Counted from the stretch's first letter, positions 51,101-60,194 are shown. The stretch is DNA of 64,000 bases from Candidatus Thorarchaeota archaeon (GCA_019057475.1 DXJO01000010.1:169460-233459); one strand, 5' to 3'. Numbers and translations are program-made. Notes: a model not told the origin generated them from the sequence alone.

Positions 51101-52099
51101 CTACTCGCCATGGTATCTTCGTAGAACCCTTAGCGCACGCAGAGTGATCCACTTCGATGGCTTATGCTTAACCTCGATGTCACACAGCATTTTGCCATTG
51201 AAGCTGTCCTTGAGAAGCCACTTGCCATCCGCTGGACGATTCGCAATTACTAGGTCGATTGTGTCCTGCATTCTCTCATCATAGATTCCAAGACCAGTCA
51301 GCAAATCAAGAACCTCAAGAGCATCCGACTGGTAGAACATAGGGAATCCAAATCTCTTCCATCCCGCCTTGTCCTTGCGACTCCCATCCGGAGCGCGCAG
51401 ATACTTGTAGATTCTGTTCTCCAAGATTATCTCCACCTCTTGGTCGATAATCTCTCTAATCCTCTTCGACCGTTTCTTCCTCGGGATAGAAGCAAGTCCC
51501 CTGAGAAGCTTGACTCCACCCATGTAGCAGTTCTCTGGGAACACTCTTGATCTGTTAATAGGATAGGCTCTGCACTTCCAACCTCCAACATCATCAGAAT
51601 GGTATTCGATCTGGAACTCAATCAATCGTTTCACTCTGGGGTCTTCAAGGTAGCCGAAGTGTATCATGAAGTAGAGAATATTGCCATCAAGACAGCATCC
51701 ATCTTTGACAACACTGGCCCGACCCCGTTCGGTCTTTGGCGCCTCAGTCAGGAAGTGCCCAGAATCCCTTTGAAACCCAAAGATGGATTCAATGCCATGC
51801 TCAATGGCCTCGGTTCTCTTTGCACCCAATTCAGCCATAATCAGAAGACTGTGTGTACTGGCAGTGTACTTGGGCAAGTACATGTTGTCTGCGCTACCCC
51901 AGTGGCCCTCTGATTTTTGCGCACTGAGAATTGTCTTCACGCAGGGCGACTTCATAATGGCTTTCTGAGCCGCAACTACGTCTGGATGGTCCCTATCCAT
52001 GTCCTTGAGATGCTGCAATGCCCAGAAACGGATGCTTGGGTCAGAGGGCTCATGGAGCCAATCGATGACTCCCTCTTCAACGAACTCAACCCACTTCAT
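51101..52099 (-). CDS. Alpha/alpha-toroid (prenyltransferase/squalene cyclase-like) protein
   Basis: 332 residues in repeated helical units. ILSAQKSEGHWGSADNMYLP, IFGFQRDSGHF, LIEFQIEYHSDDVGGWKCRAYP and VIANRPADGKWLLKD show the Q-x3-G-x-W/F repeat of squalene cyclase and prenyltransferase beta-subunit folds. The cyclase DXDD motif is absent, so it is probably not a terpene cyclase; related unknown archaeal proteins exist. ATG 52099 overlaps (ATGA) with the stop of the leader frame from element E, whose outward promoter probably drives it. Confidence 0.7.
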   Translation of the reverse strand: MKWVEFVEEGVIDWLHEPSDPSIRFWALQHLKDMDRDHPDVVAAQKAIMKSPCVKTILSAQKSEGHWGSADNMYLPKYTASTHSLLIMAELGAKRTEAIEHGIESIFGFQRDSGHFLTEAPKTERGRASVVKDGCCLDGNILYFMIHFGYLEDPRVKRLIEFQIEYHSDDVGGWKCRAYPINRSRVFPENCYMGGVKLLRGLASIPRKKRSKRIREIIDQEVEIILENRIYKYLRAPDGSRKDKAGWKRFGFPMFYQSDALEVLDLLTGLGIYDERMQDTIDLVIANRPADGKWLLKDSFNGKMLCDIEVKHKPSKWITLRALRVLRRYHGE

Positions 52100-52186
52100 G
52101 TCCTAGCATAAAGTGGCTCTGAGCTATTAAGGGGTTGCAAACAGCTGCTGTAAAGTTGGACATATCTGGACAATTCCATTGTGGGC

Positions 52187-52194
52187 TTTATATA
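52187..52194 (-). promoter_or_regulatory. Outward TATA box in element E
   Basis: Minus strand TATATAAA, ~58 bp inside the left edge, the best TATA of the family. Predicted start near 52162, upstream of both the 25-codon leader frame (TTG 52173 lies slightly before it) and ATG 52099. Confidence 0.5.
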
Positions 52195-52244
52195 GACCAA
52201 TACGACATTGATCTCTGAGGAATATGACACACCTGTGAAGGTTC

Positions 52245-52321
52245 CTCACGGAGTAGTCCAGTGCCGTTTTCTGGACGTACTAGACTTCGGTGTCCAACTT
52301 CGTACAACTTACAATGAACGG
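52245..52321 (+). ncRNA. Candidate omega-RNA-like right end of element E
   Basis: GTCCAG (52256-52261), loop TGCCGTTTT, CTGGAC (52271-52276) form a hairpin equivalent to those of C and A, followed by the element edge. If transcribed it could act in trans with the nuclease of element C. Inference only. Confidence 0.35.
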
Positions 52322-52342
52322 TGCCCGTCCGAGATTCAGGTA

Positions 52343-53665
52343 TCATAGGTCAAAGCCTGTTCTGCCGCTGCCCCAGGATTCCATTGCTCGCTTGAGTTCC
52401 TCATGTTCCTTGGCGTATCTGCTGACAGGAATCCCCTGCATCTTGGCGTCGATTGCCTGCCTGAATGCGACAGCACCTGCAGTTGAGCCGTCAGGATGAG
52501 CGTGAATTGCACCGCCAGACCCTATCACGATGTCTGGCCCGAGGTCGTCAACCACCTCTTCTACCATTCCTTGCGATATGCCTCCGCTGGGCATTGGAGC
52601 TGTCTGTTCGATATTATGTAGTGGCATAATCATGTCATGTGCCATAGCGAGGAATCGCTCTTTCAGAATGGGCGCTTTGCCATAGGGCGCCGGGAATACT
52701 GTGATATCAGAGCCACAGATGCGTGGAAGCTTCCCAATCACGAGGTTAGTTGCAATCCCTGTGATTGGCGAGTACGATATTGCACCTGCTATGTCCATGT
52801 GTGCCAGGACTGGAACTTTGATTGAGGGATCTTCGCAGACGTGGCGAAACGCTGAATACCCTACGGCCATGAAGTTGATCATCAGGGCGTTCGCACCAAG
52901 TTCGATTGCTCTCTCTGCGTTCTCAAACAGTTTTGGGACAGAATCGGTGATATTCACGGTAAAGAGAGTCTTCTCACCCTTCTCCGAATCAGCTCGGTCA
53001 AGGGCTTCCATGAAGAGTGGAATTCTCTCCTCGATTGTGTTAAAGTGGGGATTCGCCAGGAGCTCGTCATCCTTGATGATGTCTGCGCCACCAACAGCGG
53101 CTTTGTAGCACAACTCCGCTCCCATCTTAGCACTCGTATATACACATGGTTTAATCATGTTGTTCAGAAGCGGTCTCTTCTTCACACCAAGCAATTTCCT
53201 GAGACCCCTTATTCCAAACCTGGGCCCCTTGAAACCCTTGAGCCAGCTTTTCGGAAACCGCATGTCAAGGACTTTGATTCTACCACCTAGTGAGATGTTC
53301 CCGACAACCGTGGAGAGGAGCATTGGTATCTGCTGCCCGAAGTTCTCCCATGGATAAGCAACCTGAATGATGTACTGTCGGCGCTCAGTATCCCTTGGAT
53401 AGCTGTATTCGTATGCAGGGACCTCATAGATTCCGATGACCTTGGCAACATGCCTCTTGCGCACAGCCACAGTCTCGCCGGGAACCAGCGTCCAAGTTCC
53501 TGTGCTCTGTTCAACAGCGGCAGCATAGGCAACCTCTCTCACGTCAATCATCGGCGGTAGACCAACGTAGTAAGTGGTTATGACGTATTTTTCCATCTCA
53601 ATCGCATCAGGCAATGCGTCCGGCATTGCTTCAAGTGGCAGTCTATTCATCTCAATCAGTCCCAT
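52343..53665 (-). CDS. RuBisCO-like protein (form IV)
   Basis: ~440 residues. MIKPCVYTSAKMGAE keeps the lysine of the first motif (IKP) but has Cys where RuBisCO has the second Lys. GGADIIKDDELLANP keeps the carbamylated-lysine/metal motif KDDE. Loop 6 is SGGISQGMVEEV, without the CO2-fixing lysine (K334). LAHMDIAGAISYSP and IGSGGAIHAHPDGS are as in RuBisCO-like proteins such as the Archaeoglobus one. So it should enolise or decarboxylate a phosphosugar-like substrate rather than fix CO2. The frame goes back to 53716, but CTTATTTC at 53685-53692 (minus-strand TATA GAAATAAG) makes ATG 53665 a leaderless start. Confidence 0.85.
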   Translation of the reverse strand: MGLIEMNRLPLEAMPDALPDAIEMEKYVITTYYVGLPPMIDVREVAYAAAVEQSTGTWTLVPGETVAVRKRHVAKVIGIYEVPAYEYSYPRDTERRQYIIQVAYPWENFGQQIPMLLSTVVGNISLGGRIKVLDMRFPKSWLKGFKGPRFGIRGLRKLLGVKKRPLLNNMIKPCVYTSAKMGAELCYKAAVGGADIIKDDELLANPHFNTIEERIPLFMEALDRADSEKGEKTLFTVNITDSVPKLFENAERAIELGANALMINFMAVGYSAFRHVCEDPSIKVPVLAHMDIAGAISYSPITGIATNLVIGKLPRICGSDITVFPAPYGKAPILKERFLAMAHDMIMPLHNIEQTAPMPSGGISQGMVEEVVDDLGPDIVIGSGGAIHAHPDGSTAGAVAFRQAIDAKMQGIPVSRYAKEHEELKRAMESWGSGRTGFDL

Positions 53666-53822
53666 TCTTTGTTGTGCTACCCTGCTTATTTCACTTTGGA
53701 AGATTGTTTTCCGCACTTCCCAGTTGAAGAAGCTTCAATCATGATTCCTCTAGAGCTTGTTTTATCTGAAGATACGAAATTGTTATGATGTAGCATTCTC
53801 ATAGAGTCGTAGGTGTAGGTGC

Positions 53823-55421
53823 ATGATTCCCATAGCAGAAGTAGCAGAACGAGCTGGTATACCAGCTGAATTCTTGGAACACTATGGCAAGTACATAGCC
53901 AAGATTGATCTTAACATTAAGAAGAATCTGGGTGAGCGAAAAGGAAAACTCATCCTTGTGACTGCAACCAATCCAACCCCTGCAGGTGAGGGTAAGACTA
54001 CAAACTCGATTGGTTTATCGATGGCCCTCAACGCGATGGGGCATAATGCAGTTGTAGCACTGAGAGAGCCTTCTCTTGGGCCAGTTTTTGGTGTGAAGGG
54101 AGGCGCTGCTGGTGGCGGGATGTCTCGAGTTCTTCCATTCGAGCGAATAAATCTCCTATTCACCTCTGATTTCCCTGCGATATCTGCTGCGCACAATCTT
54201 CTCTCAGCCATGATTGACAATTACGCACATTATGATCACCAACCGGAACTGGATATCAGGAGGATCTATTGGCCCCGTACTGTGGATATGAATGATCGAG
54301 CTCTCAGGAGAGTCATTATTGGGCTCGGCGGGCGGTTTGACGGACTTCCACGTGAGGAGAGATTCATCATCACCGCAGCTTCCGAAATAATGGCAATTAT
54401 GGCTCTTGCCAAAGATTACCCTGATTTGAAAGCACGATTGGGCAACATTCTCATTGGAAGAAGTCAGAGACTGAAGGAGATGTTCGCCCGAGACCTTCAG
54501 GCTGAAGGCGCAATGGCAGTACTGCTTCGTGATGCGCTCAAGCCTAATCTTGTTCAGACGTGCGAGGACACACCGGCGCTCATCCATATAGGCCCATTCG
54601 CAAACATTGCTACTGGCACGAGCTCCATAATCGCGACAGACATCGCCCTGAGGCTGTTTGACTATGTCGTGATAGAAGCTGGGTTCGGCGCAGACCTTGG
54701 TGCTGAGAAGTTCTTCAACATCGTCACCAGAGCCGGCGAATTTGGCGTCGACGCCACAGTCCTATTAACGACCATTCGTGCACTCAAGCATCATGGAAAA
54801 GGAGACCTCGCCGCAGGATTCCCGAATCTTGAGAAACACATGGAGAACATCCAGAATTTCGGTGTGCCAGCCATCGTTGCTCTCAATCGTTTCCCAGACG
54901 ATACTGACAAGGAGATTGCCCTCCTGAAGAAGATGTGCAAGAAACGTGGCTGGAAGATGGAAGTTTCAGAGGTCTTTACCAAGGGCGGCGAAGGTGGAAA
55001 AGCACTAGCTTCTGCTGTCATTGAGTCAATAGGCAATGAAAGAAGCGAGATCAAGTACACGTACGACCTTGACGATGATCTGAGGACTAAGATTCTGAAA
55101 GTTGCGAAACAAGTGTACGGCGCGGATGGTGTCGATTACACCACCGGAGGTCGTGGACGTCTACGTTCACTTGAGAAGCGAGGTTATGGAAATTTCCCCG
55201 TCTGCATTGCCAAGACTCAATTCAGTCTATCCCATCACAAGTCATTGCGGGGTAGACCAACTGGCTTTGAGATGGAGGTAGTAGGTGCCGATGTCAGTGC
55301 TGGAGCTGGCTTTGTAATAGTCTACATGGGTGACGTGCGACTGATGCCAGGATTACCCGAGGAACCTGCAGCCATTCGAATGAATATCGACGATGATGGA
55401 GACATCTTCGGTGTTTCCTAG
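53823..55421 (+). CDS. fhs: Formate-tetrahydrofolate ligase
   Basis: 532 residues. ATP + formate + THF to 10-formyl-THF, or the reverse making ATP. NPTPAGEGKTTNSIGL is the ATP-binding loop, REPSLGPVFGVKGGAAGGGM the diagnostic FTHFS signature, and DLTGDFPAI-type TSDFPAISAAHNLLSAMIDN, ARAGEFGVDAT-like TRAGEFGVDATVLLTTIRALK and the RGRLRSLEKRGYGNFPVCIAKTQ-type tail follow. Slightly shorter than the bacterial ~555. ATG 53823. First gene of fhs-folD-ftcD; it indicates tetrahydrofolate, not only methanopterin, as C1 carrier. Confidence 0.95.
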   Translation: MIPIAEVAERAGIPAEFLEHYGKYIAKIDLNIKKNLGERKGKLILVTATNPTPAGEGKTTNSIGLSMALNAMGHNAVVALREPSLGPVFGVKGGAAGGGMSRVLPFERINLLFTSDFPAISAAHNLLSAMIDNYAHYDHQPELDIRRIYWPRTVDMNDRALRRVIIGLGGRFDGLPREERFIITAASEIMAIMALAKDYPDLKARLGNILIGRSQRLKEMFARDLQAEGAMAVLLRDALKPNLVQTCEDTPALIHIGPFANIATGTSSIIATDIALRLFDYVVIEAGFGADLGAEKFFNIVTRAGEFGVDATVLLTTIRALKHHGKGDLAAGFPNLEKHMENIQNFGVPAIVALNRFPDDTDKEIALLKKMCKKRGWKMEVSEVFTKGGEGGKALASAVIESIGNERSEIKYTYDLDDDLRTKILKVAKQVYGADGVDYTTGGRGRLRSLEKRGYGNFPVCIAKTQFSLSHHKSLRGRPTGFEMEVVGADVSAGAGFVIVYMGDVRLMPGLPEEPAAIRMNIDDDGDIFGVS

Positions 55422-55434
55422 GCGGTGACATGTC

Positions 55435-56322
55435 ATGTCTTCAAAGGAATTCACAAAGGACGAAGTCTTCAAGGATCATGTAATCAGTGGCAGGAAGCTC
55501 TCCAAGCACATCAGACGCGAGATCAAAGTGGAAGTAGCGCGTCTAACTGAACAGCACGGAATCTCGCCAAAGCTTGTCACAATCCTGGTGGGGGCGGATC
55601 CGGGCTCGCAGATGTATGTTCGGATGAAACTCAAAGCCTCAAACAAGGCTGGGATTCTCTCAGAGAATCATGATCTTCCTGAAAAAACGACTCAAGAGGA
55701 ACTACTGGCTCTGATTCAAAAGTTGAATGCAGATCGTGAGGTTCACGGGATTCTCGTGCAGCTTCCCCTGCCAAAGCATATTGACGAGAAGGCAATCATC
55801 AGTGCCATAAACGCACGCAAGGATGTTGACGGGTTCTCCCCCGCGAGCATCTATCGGTTGTTTTATGGAGAGGAAGAGCTGAGCTCAGCCACTCCCCAAG
55901 GAATCGTGACGATGTTGGACTACCTTGGGATGGATGACCTTTCCGAAAAACACGCAGTTATCATCAATAGATCCAACATTGTTGGGAAGCCTCTCATTAT
56001 GCTTCTTCTAAATCGCAATGCTACTGTGACGGTCTGCCACTCACGAACCGCAGATCTTGCTTCATTCACGCGACAGGCTGACGTGTTAGTGACTGCCATC
56101 GGTAGGCGGAAATCGGAGAAGGACCCCTTTTACATCACGTCGGACATGGTCAAAGAGGGTGCAGTAGTCATTGATGTGGCTACCCCGCATGGCGATGTCG
56201 ATTTCGAGAATGTGAAGGAGAAGGCTCTCTGGGTGACGCCTGTTCCTGGCGGAGTTGGCCCAATGACAATCACAATGCTTCTGAAGAATGTAGTCGCAGC
56301 CTACACCACTCAGATTTCATAA
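55435..56322 (+). CDS. folD: Methylene-THF dehydrogenase/methenyl-THF cyclohydrolase
   Basis: 295 residues. FolD interconverts 5,10-methylene-, 5,10-methenyl- and 10-formyl-THF. VGADPGSQMYVRMKLKASNK has the catalytic Y-x3-K, HGILVQLPLPKHIDEKAI the PLP motif, KDVDGFSPASIYRL the substrate region, and VIINRSNIVGKPLIMLLLNR plus the PGGVGPMTITML tail the NADP-binding signature. ATG 55435 is 13 bases after fhs. All key residues are present. Confidence 0.95.
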   Translation: MSSKEFTKDEVFKDHVISGRKLSKHIRREIKVEVARLTEQHGISPKLVTILVGADPGSQMYVRMKLKASNKAGILSENHDLPEKTTQEELLALIQKLNADREVHGILVQLPLPKHIDEKAIISAINARKDVDGFSPASIYRLFYGEEELSSATPQGIVTMLDYLGMDDLSEKHAVIINRSNIVGKPLIMLLLNRNATVTVCHSRTADLASFTRQADVLVTAIGRRKSEKDPFYITSDMVKEGAVVIDVATPHGDVDFENVKEKALWVTPVPGGVGPMTITMLLKNVVAAYTTQIS

Positions 56323-56403
56323 GCTTCTCAATCGGAGCGAATAGAAACCACACTCCCAAACGCTTTTGTAGAAGGCCGCTCCGTGCGGGCCGCGGTGACT
56401 CAT

Positions 56404-57966
56404 ATGAAGATTGTCGAATGCGTGCCCAACTTCTCTGAAGGCAGGCGCAAAGACGTGATAGACGCCCTTGAAGGGGCAATACGAAGCGTTGAAGGCGTTA
56501 GACTTCTGGACATCGAGTTCGATCCAGATCACAATCGGTCAGTCTTCACTTTCATCGGTGAACCTCAGAAAGTCAAGGAGGCAGCCCTGAAGGCCGCTGA
56601 CATTGCAGTGGAGAAGATAGACCTCACAAAGCACGATGGGGCTCATCCCAGAATGGGGGCAGTAGATGTAGTTCCATTCATTCCCCTCCACGGTACGACT
56701 ATTGGAGAATGCATTGAGCTTTCCAAGCAGTTCGCTGAGGAGTACTCAAAGAAGCATAACGTACCTGTGTATCTCTATGCCAAGGCAGCAACACGACCCG
56801 AGCGTGTCGACCTGCCAAACATCCGAGAGGGCGAGTTTGAAGGCCTCCGTGAGGTCATTGGCAAAGATTCCGCGAAGGATCCAGACTACGGCCCCAACAA
56901 GATTCACAAAACCGCAGGAGCCACCGCGACAGGCGCTAGGAACTTCCTAATCGCAATCAACTTCAACTTGAACACGACGAATGTGAAAGTCGCAAAGGCC
57001 TGTGCAAATGCAGTACGAGGCACCACAGGTGGTTTCGTAAACGTACAAGGCATAGGACTGGATTTGCCTGACAAGGGTATGGTGCAGGTTTCATTGAATC
57101 TGACCCATCCGAAACGGACCAAGATTCACCAGGTTCTGGAAGTCGTAAGAAACGAAGCAAGGCGTTTTGGTGCTACTGTAGTTGAAACCGAAATAGTGGG
57201 CATGGTCCCGCTGTTTGCCCTGCTTGATGCGCTGAAATACTACCTCCAGCCCGAGAAACTCGACGAATCCATGATTCTTGACCTACACTATCTTGGTGGA
57301 GCGGAGGGTCCAAAGGAGAAGACCTTCTCTGAGATGACTCTCATCGAGTTCGGAAACCAAATTAGAAGAGCACGTGCCACACCCGGAGGAGGAAGTGTTG
57401 CAGCTGCCTTGGGCTCGTATGGCTCTGCTCTGGTTTGTATGGTGACCGGTCTCTCTCTCAGTGGTCGCAGGTTTGCTGCGATTAAGGAGGAGATGCTCAA
57501 AGTCCGACATGCAGTGGAAAACGACCGTGGAGTACTCATGGGTCTTGTCGAAGAGGATTCCGTGGCATTTGATGAGGTTATGAATACCTTCAAGATGCCC
57601 GAGGATACCCCTGCAGAGAAAAAACAGAAAGCAAAAGCAGTTCAGGCAACAACCAAGGGCGCGGCTGAGGTCCCACTGCAGACAATGCGTCATTCTTTCA
57701 AGGCACTTGAGGGAGCGAAAATAGCCGCTGAGAAGGGGAACATCAACACAATCACTGATGCTGGCATGGCCGCACTGTCATTGCTCGCAGCCATTGAGGG
57801 TGCTGCTCTAAACGTGAAGGTCAATCTTGGCAATATCACCGACAAGGACTTCGCGAAGAAGATGGGTGATGAAGTTGAGGACCTGTTAACGAAGGGCCGC
57901 GCACTCAAGGAAGAGATTATGGTTATTGTCGAAGATAGGATGAAGCAGCTCGCCGAGAGTTCATGA
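56404..57966 (+). CDS. ftcD: Bifunctional glutamate formiminotransferase / formimino-THF cyclodeaminase
   Basis: 520 residues. The N-terminal half (MKIVECVPNFSEGR, HDGAHPRMGAVDVVPFIPL, NLTHPKRTKIHQVLEVV) is the formiminotransferase; the C-terminal half, from ~310 (RRARATPGGGSVAAALGSYG), the cyclodeaminase. This joined layout is that of animal FTCD; many microbes have separate proteins. It feeds the formimino group of formiminoglutamate (from histidine breakdown) into THF. With folD and fhs next to it, the carbon can go on to formate with ATP. ATG 56404, with GGTG upstream, is preferred over 56383. Confidence 0.93.
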   Translation: MKIVECVPNFSEGRRKDVIDALEGAIRSVEGVRLLDIEFDPDHNRSVFTFIGEPQKVKEAALKAADIAVEKIDLTKHDGAHPRMGAVDVVPFIPLHGTTIGECIELSKQFAEEYSKKHNVPVYLYAKAATRPERVDLPNIREGEFEGLREVIGKDSAKDPDYGPNKIHKTAGATATGARNFLIAINFNLNTTNVKVAKACANAVRGTTGGFVNVQGIGLDLPDKGMVQVSLNLTHPKRTKIHQVLEVVRNEARRFGATVVETEIVGMVPLFALLDALKYYLQPEKLDESMILDLHYLGGAEGPKEKTFSEMTLIEFGNQIRRARATPGGGSVAAALGSYGSALVCMVTGLSLSGRRFAAIKEEMLKVRHAVENDRGVLMGLVEEDSVAFDEVMNTFKMPEDTPAEKKQKAKAVQATTKGAAEVPLQTMRHSFKALEGAKIAAEKGNINTITDAGMAALSLLAAIEGAALNVKVNLGNITDKDFAKKMGDEVEDLLTKGRALKEEIMVIVEDRMKQLAESS

Positions 57967-57967
57967 C

Positions 57968-59056
57968 TCACTCCCTTAGGATGGTCAGGGATGCTCCTTG
58001 GCCTATCCTTGTGAGAAAAGGTATACCCCCAGTGTTTCTAATCGCTTCAGAAACTTTCTCTTCATTGCCCGGCGCGAACGCCAGAATCGTACCCCCGCCA
58101 CCGCTGCCGTTTATCTTGCAACCCAATGCACCAGCCTTGGTAGCCGCGCGGATTATCCTTTCAATCTTGGGGGTTGATCGTTCGAAACCATCTCTCAGTA
58201 GGGTGTGGTGTTCATCCAACATTGCGCCAATGATTTCCGGGTCTGGGCGCTTGCTTTTCAGGATGTCTAGAGCTCGGCTTGTGAGGTCTCTATTACGAAT
58301 GGTGGTTTCTGTGATGACCCTGCAATGCTTTGGGATTTTATCCAGATGCTCCTGAACCTCGATGAGGGGGGTCTCTCTATGGTCGAAATTATCAATCTGT
58401 GATGCTAGGTGTTGATAGCCCTCTTCCACTGTCAGTCGTATCTTTCTCAGGTCTCCGACTGTGTCTTGCTTTTTCTCTTGGGAGTCCCCTATGACAATGC
58501 CCTCAAGGCGCGCATCAAGCCTAGTCAGTCGGTCGTTATGTCCACAGTCAACGTGAATGATTCCTCCCATGACTGATGCGAAGTGATCCATCATGCCCCC
58601 ACTCTCTCCGAACTCGGTGACCTCAGCATCAAACGCCAGTTGGACGCATTCTTCCTCCTCTAGTGTAGATTCCGCTATCTGCGCAACAGTCATTACTGAT
58701 GCAACGGATAGGGCTGAGGAACTCGAGAGACCTGCGGCTAAGGGGATATCGCCACTTACTCTAAGGTCAGCACCAAGTGAAGGCCGGATATTCCTTCGCG
58801 AAAGGACATTGAACGCGCTCCGAAGGTAGTCCCGTCTATTTTGGTAAGTGATGTCAGTATCAAGCTGGAACGAGTCTGTCGTTCCCAAATCGACATAGTT
58901 CACTTTAATCGACTTGTCATCTCGTGGCGAAGAGTAAATCTCAATTGTCTTATCTATCGCCGCAGGAATCACGGGTAGGCCAAGGTAATCACTATGCTCA
59001 CCGAAAAGGCAGATGCGCCCGGGTGCTAGCACACGAAATGGTCTCCTAATGGCCAT
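57968..59056 (-). CDS. GHMP kinase (galactokinase/sugar kinase-like)
   Basis: 362 residues. RICLFGEHSDYLGLPVIPAAID is the galactokinase-type first motif (GEHxDY), IPLAAGLSSSSALSVASV the ATP loop, and KINGSGGGGTILAFAPG the third motif; FGESGGMMDHFASVMGG carries the galactokinase Asp region. It phosphorylates a sugar, possibly galactose, mannose-type or N-acetyl sugar; the substrate is unclear. ATG 59056. Its 3' end abuts the end of ftcD (convergent, one base apart). Confidence 0.87.
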   Translation of the reverse strand: MAIRRPFRVLAPGRICLFGEHSDYLGLPVIPAAIDKTIEIYSSPRDDKSIKVNYVDLGTTDSFQLDTDITYQNRRDYLRSAFNVLSRRNIRPSLGADLRVSGDIPLAAGLSSSSALSVASVMTVAQIAESTLEEEECVQLAFDAEVTEFGESGGMMDHFASVMGGIIHVDCGHNDRLTRLDARLEGIVIGDSQEKKQDTVGDLRKIRLTVEEGYQHLASQIDNFDHRETPLIEVQEHLDKIPKHCRVITETTIRNRDLTSRALDILKSKRPDPEIIGAMLDEHHTLLRDGFERSTPKIERIIRAATKAGALGCKINGSGGGGTILAFAPGNEEKVSEAIRNTGGIPFLTRIGQGASLTILRE

Positions 59057-59134
59057 CCAATCTCATCCCGCATTCATGGAGAACGACATCTCGCAGTAAG
59101 AAGGTTCCGCCTTGTTCAACGCAACAATCACCCC

Positions 59135-60109
59135 TCATTCCATAGATTTGACCCACACATACTGTTTCTTCTCAAGGTTGAAACCAAGGCGGCGATAGAT
59201 TCGGATGGCTTCTACTTGTGTCATGCCGGAGTCCGCCAAAGCCATTGGGATTCCATATGCCTTCATCCCCTTCAGCAGTCCATAAAGGAGCGCGGTGCCG
59301 ATGCCTCTCCCTCGATTTTCTGGCAGCACCCCTCCGATGCCAATCCTCGGACTTCCTAGTGTAAGGTCCGCGACACCTACTACATCGCCATTGAGTTCAG
59401 CAACGAGTACATCATGGCCAAAGGTGCCGCTGATATAGTCAGTCGTCCACTTCAAAGCCGAACACTCTTCACACCACCATACATTGCGCCTGTGAATTTC
59501 TGCAATCGAGTTGATGTCATCGGGTCTTGCCTTTCTTACCCTCACATTGGAGTTGAGTTTGATGTTTGACAGTTGTTTTGTCAAGTCAAGGGTCGCGTAT
59601 ACTGAGCTGTTGAAAAGCGGTCGATCCTCGGAATACTCTGGGTCCATGAAGACATCTGGCTGTGAAAAGCCAAAACTCTCGAACAATTTCTTTGCAGATA
59701 TATTGTCACTGTGCGAAAGCGCTGCCGCATAGAGTAATCCTTGGCGAAGGCATTCATCGAGTACCGTCTGCAGGAGTCCGGATGCGACTCCCATCCGTTG
59801 AGATGACGATGCAACGGCAATACGACTCTCACCTAGATTCCAATCAGTTGGAACGATGTATAGAGTAGGAATCTCCTTTTTCCCCTTCTCTATGTTCACT
59901 CTCGTGTGAGCATACCCCACAGACGAGCTCCCAACGTCAGCCAGCCATATATTGTCTTTTTCTGTTTCGAGCCAATCCCCTATCTCTTCCACAGTGGCGT
60001 GATGAAATTTGTAGGATTCTCCGAGTGCCCTTATGCGTTCGTTGAAGGCTTCATTATGAAGTCTGCAGACTACTTCCTCATCTCCTGACGTGAATTGCCT
60101 GATTTTCAT
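59135..60109 (-). CDS. Tandem GNAT acetyltransferase
   Basis: ~324 residues, two GNAT domains. The first (about 1-165) has VGYAHTRVNIEKGKKEIP and IAVASSSQRMGVASGLLQTV as its acetyl-CoA loop (QRMGVA); the second (about 195-324) has VLPENRGRGIGTALLYGLL, a canonical R-G-x-G-x-G-type loop, and MTQVEAIRIYRRLGF near the end. The second looks the more complete acetyl-CoA site. The substrate is unknown, small molecule or protein. ATG 60109 (TTG 60112 precedes). Not obviously linked to neighbours. Confidence 0.85.
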   Translation of the reverse strand: MKIRQFTSGDEEVVCRLHNEAFNERIRALGESYKFHHATVEEIGDWLETEKDNIWLADVGSSSVGYAHTRVNIEKGKKEIPTLYIVPTDWNLGESRIAVASSSQRMGVASGLLQTVLDECLRQGLLYAAALSHSDNISAKKLFESFGFSQPDVFMDPEYSEDRPLFNSSVYATLDLTKQLSNIKLNSNVRVRKARPDDINSIAEIHRRNVWWCEECSALKWTTDYISGTFGHDVLVAELNGDVVGVADLTLGSPRIGIGGVLPENRGRGIGTALLYGLLKGMKAYGIPMALADSGMTQVEAIRIYRRLGFNLEKKQYVWVKSME

Positions 60110-60194
60110 CAAGATGGAATTACAGTACCGCCTTATTTTGGTCTCCTTGGTTCGGAAAATTCCTGAATAGCATCTAAACTACGTGCGGAATTCT

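Larger units (their letters stand above)
52132..52321 (+). mobile_element. Element E: ~190-bp non-autonomous TnpB-family satellite
   Basis: GGGTTGCAAACAGCTGC at the left and ACAACTTACAATGAACGG at the right match element A along both ends and element C at its ends. No protein gene inside. AAGTTGGAC-type heptamers near both ends form the same subterminal inverted repeat. The left end faces the alpha/alpha-toroid gene (33 bases away); the right end is 21 bases from the stop of the RuBisCO-like gene. Confidence 0.8.

Noticed and set aside
52343-53665. CO2-fixing form III RuBisCO
   Set aside because: The loop-6 lysine is missing and the IKPC change removes the second KPK lysine; it fits form IV.
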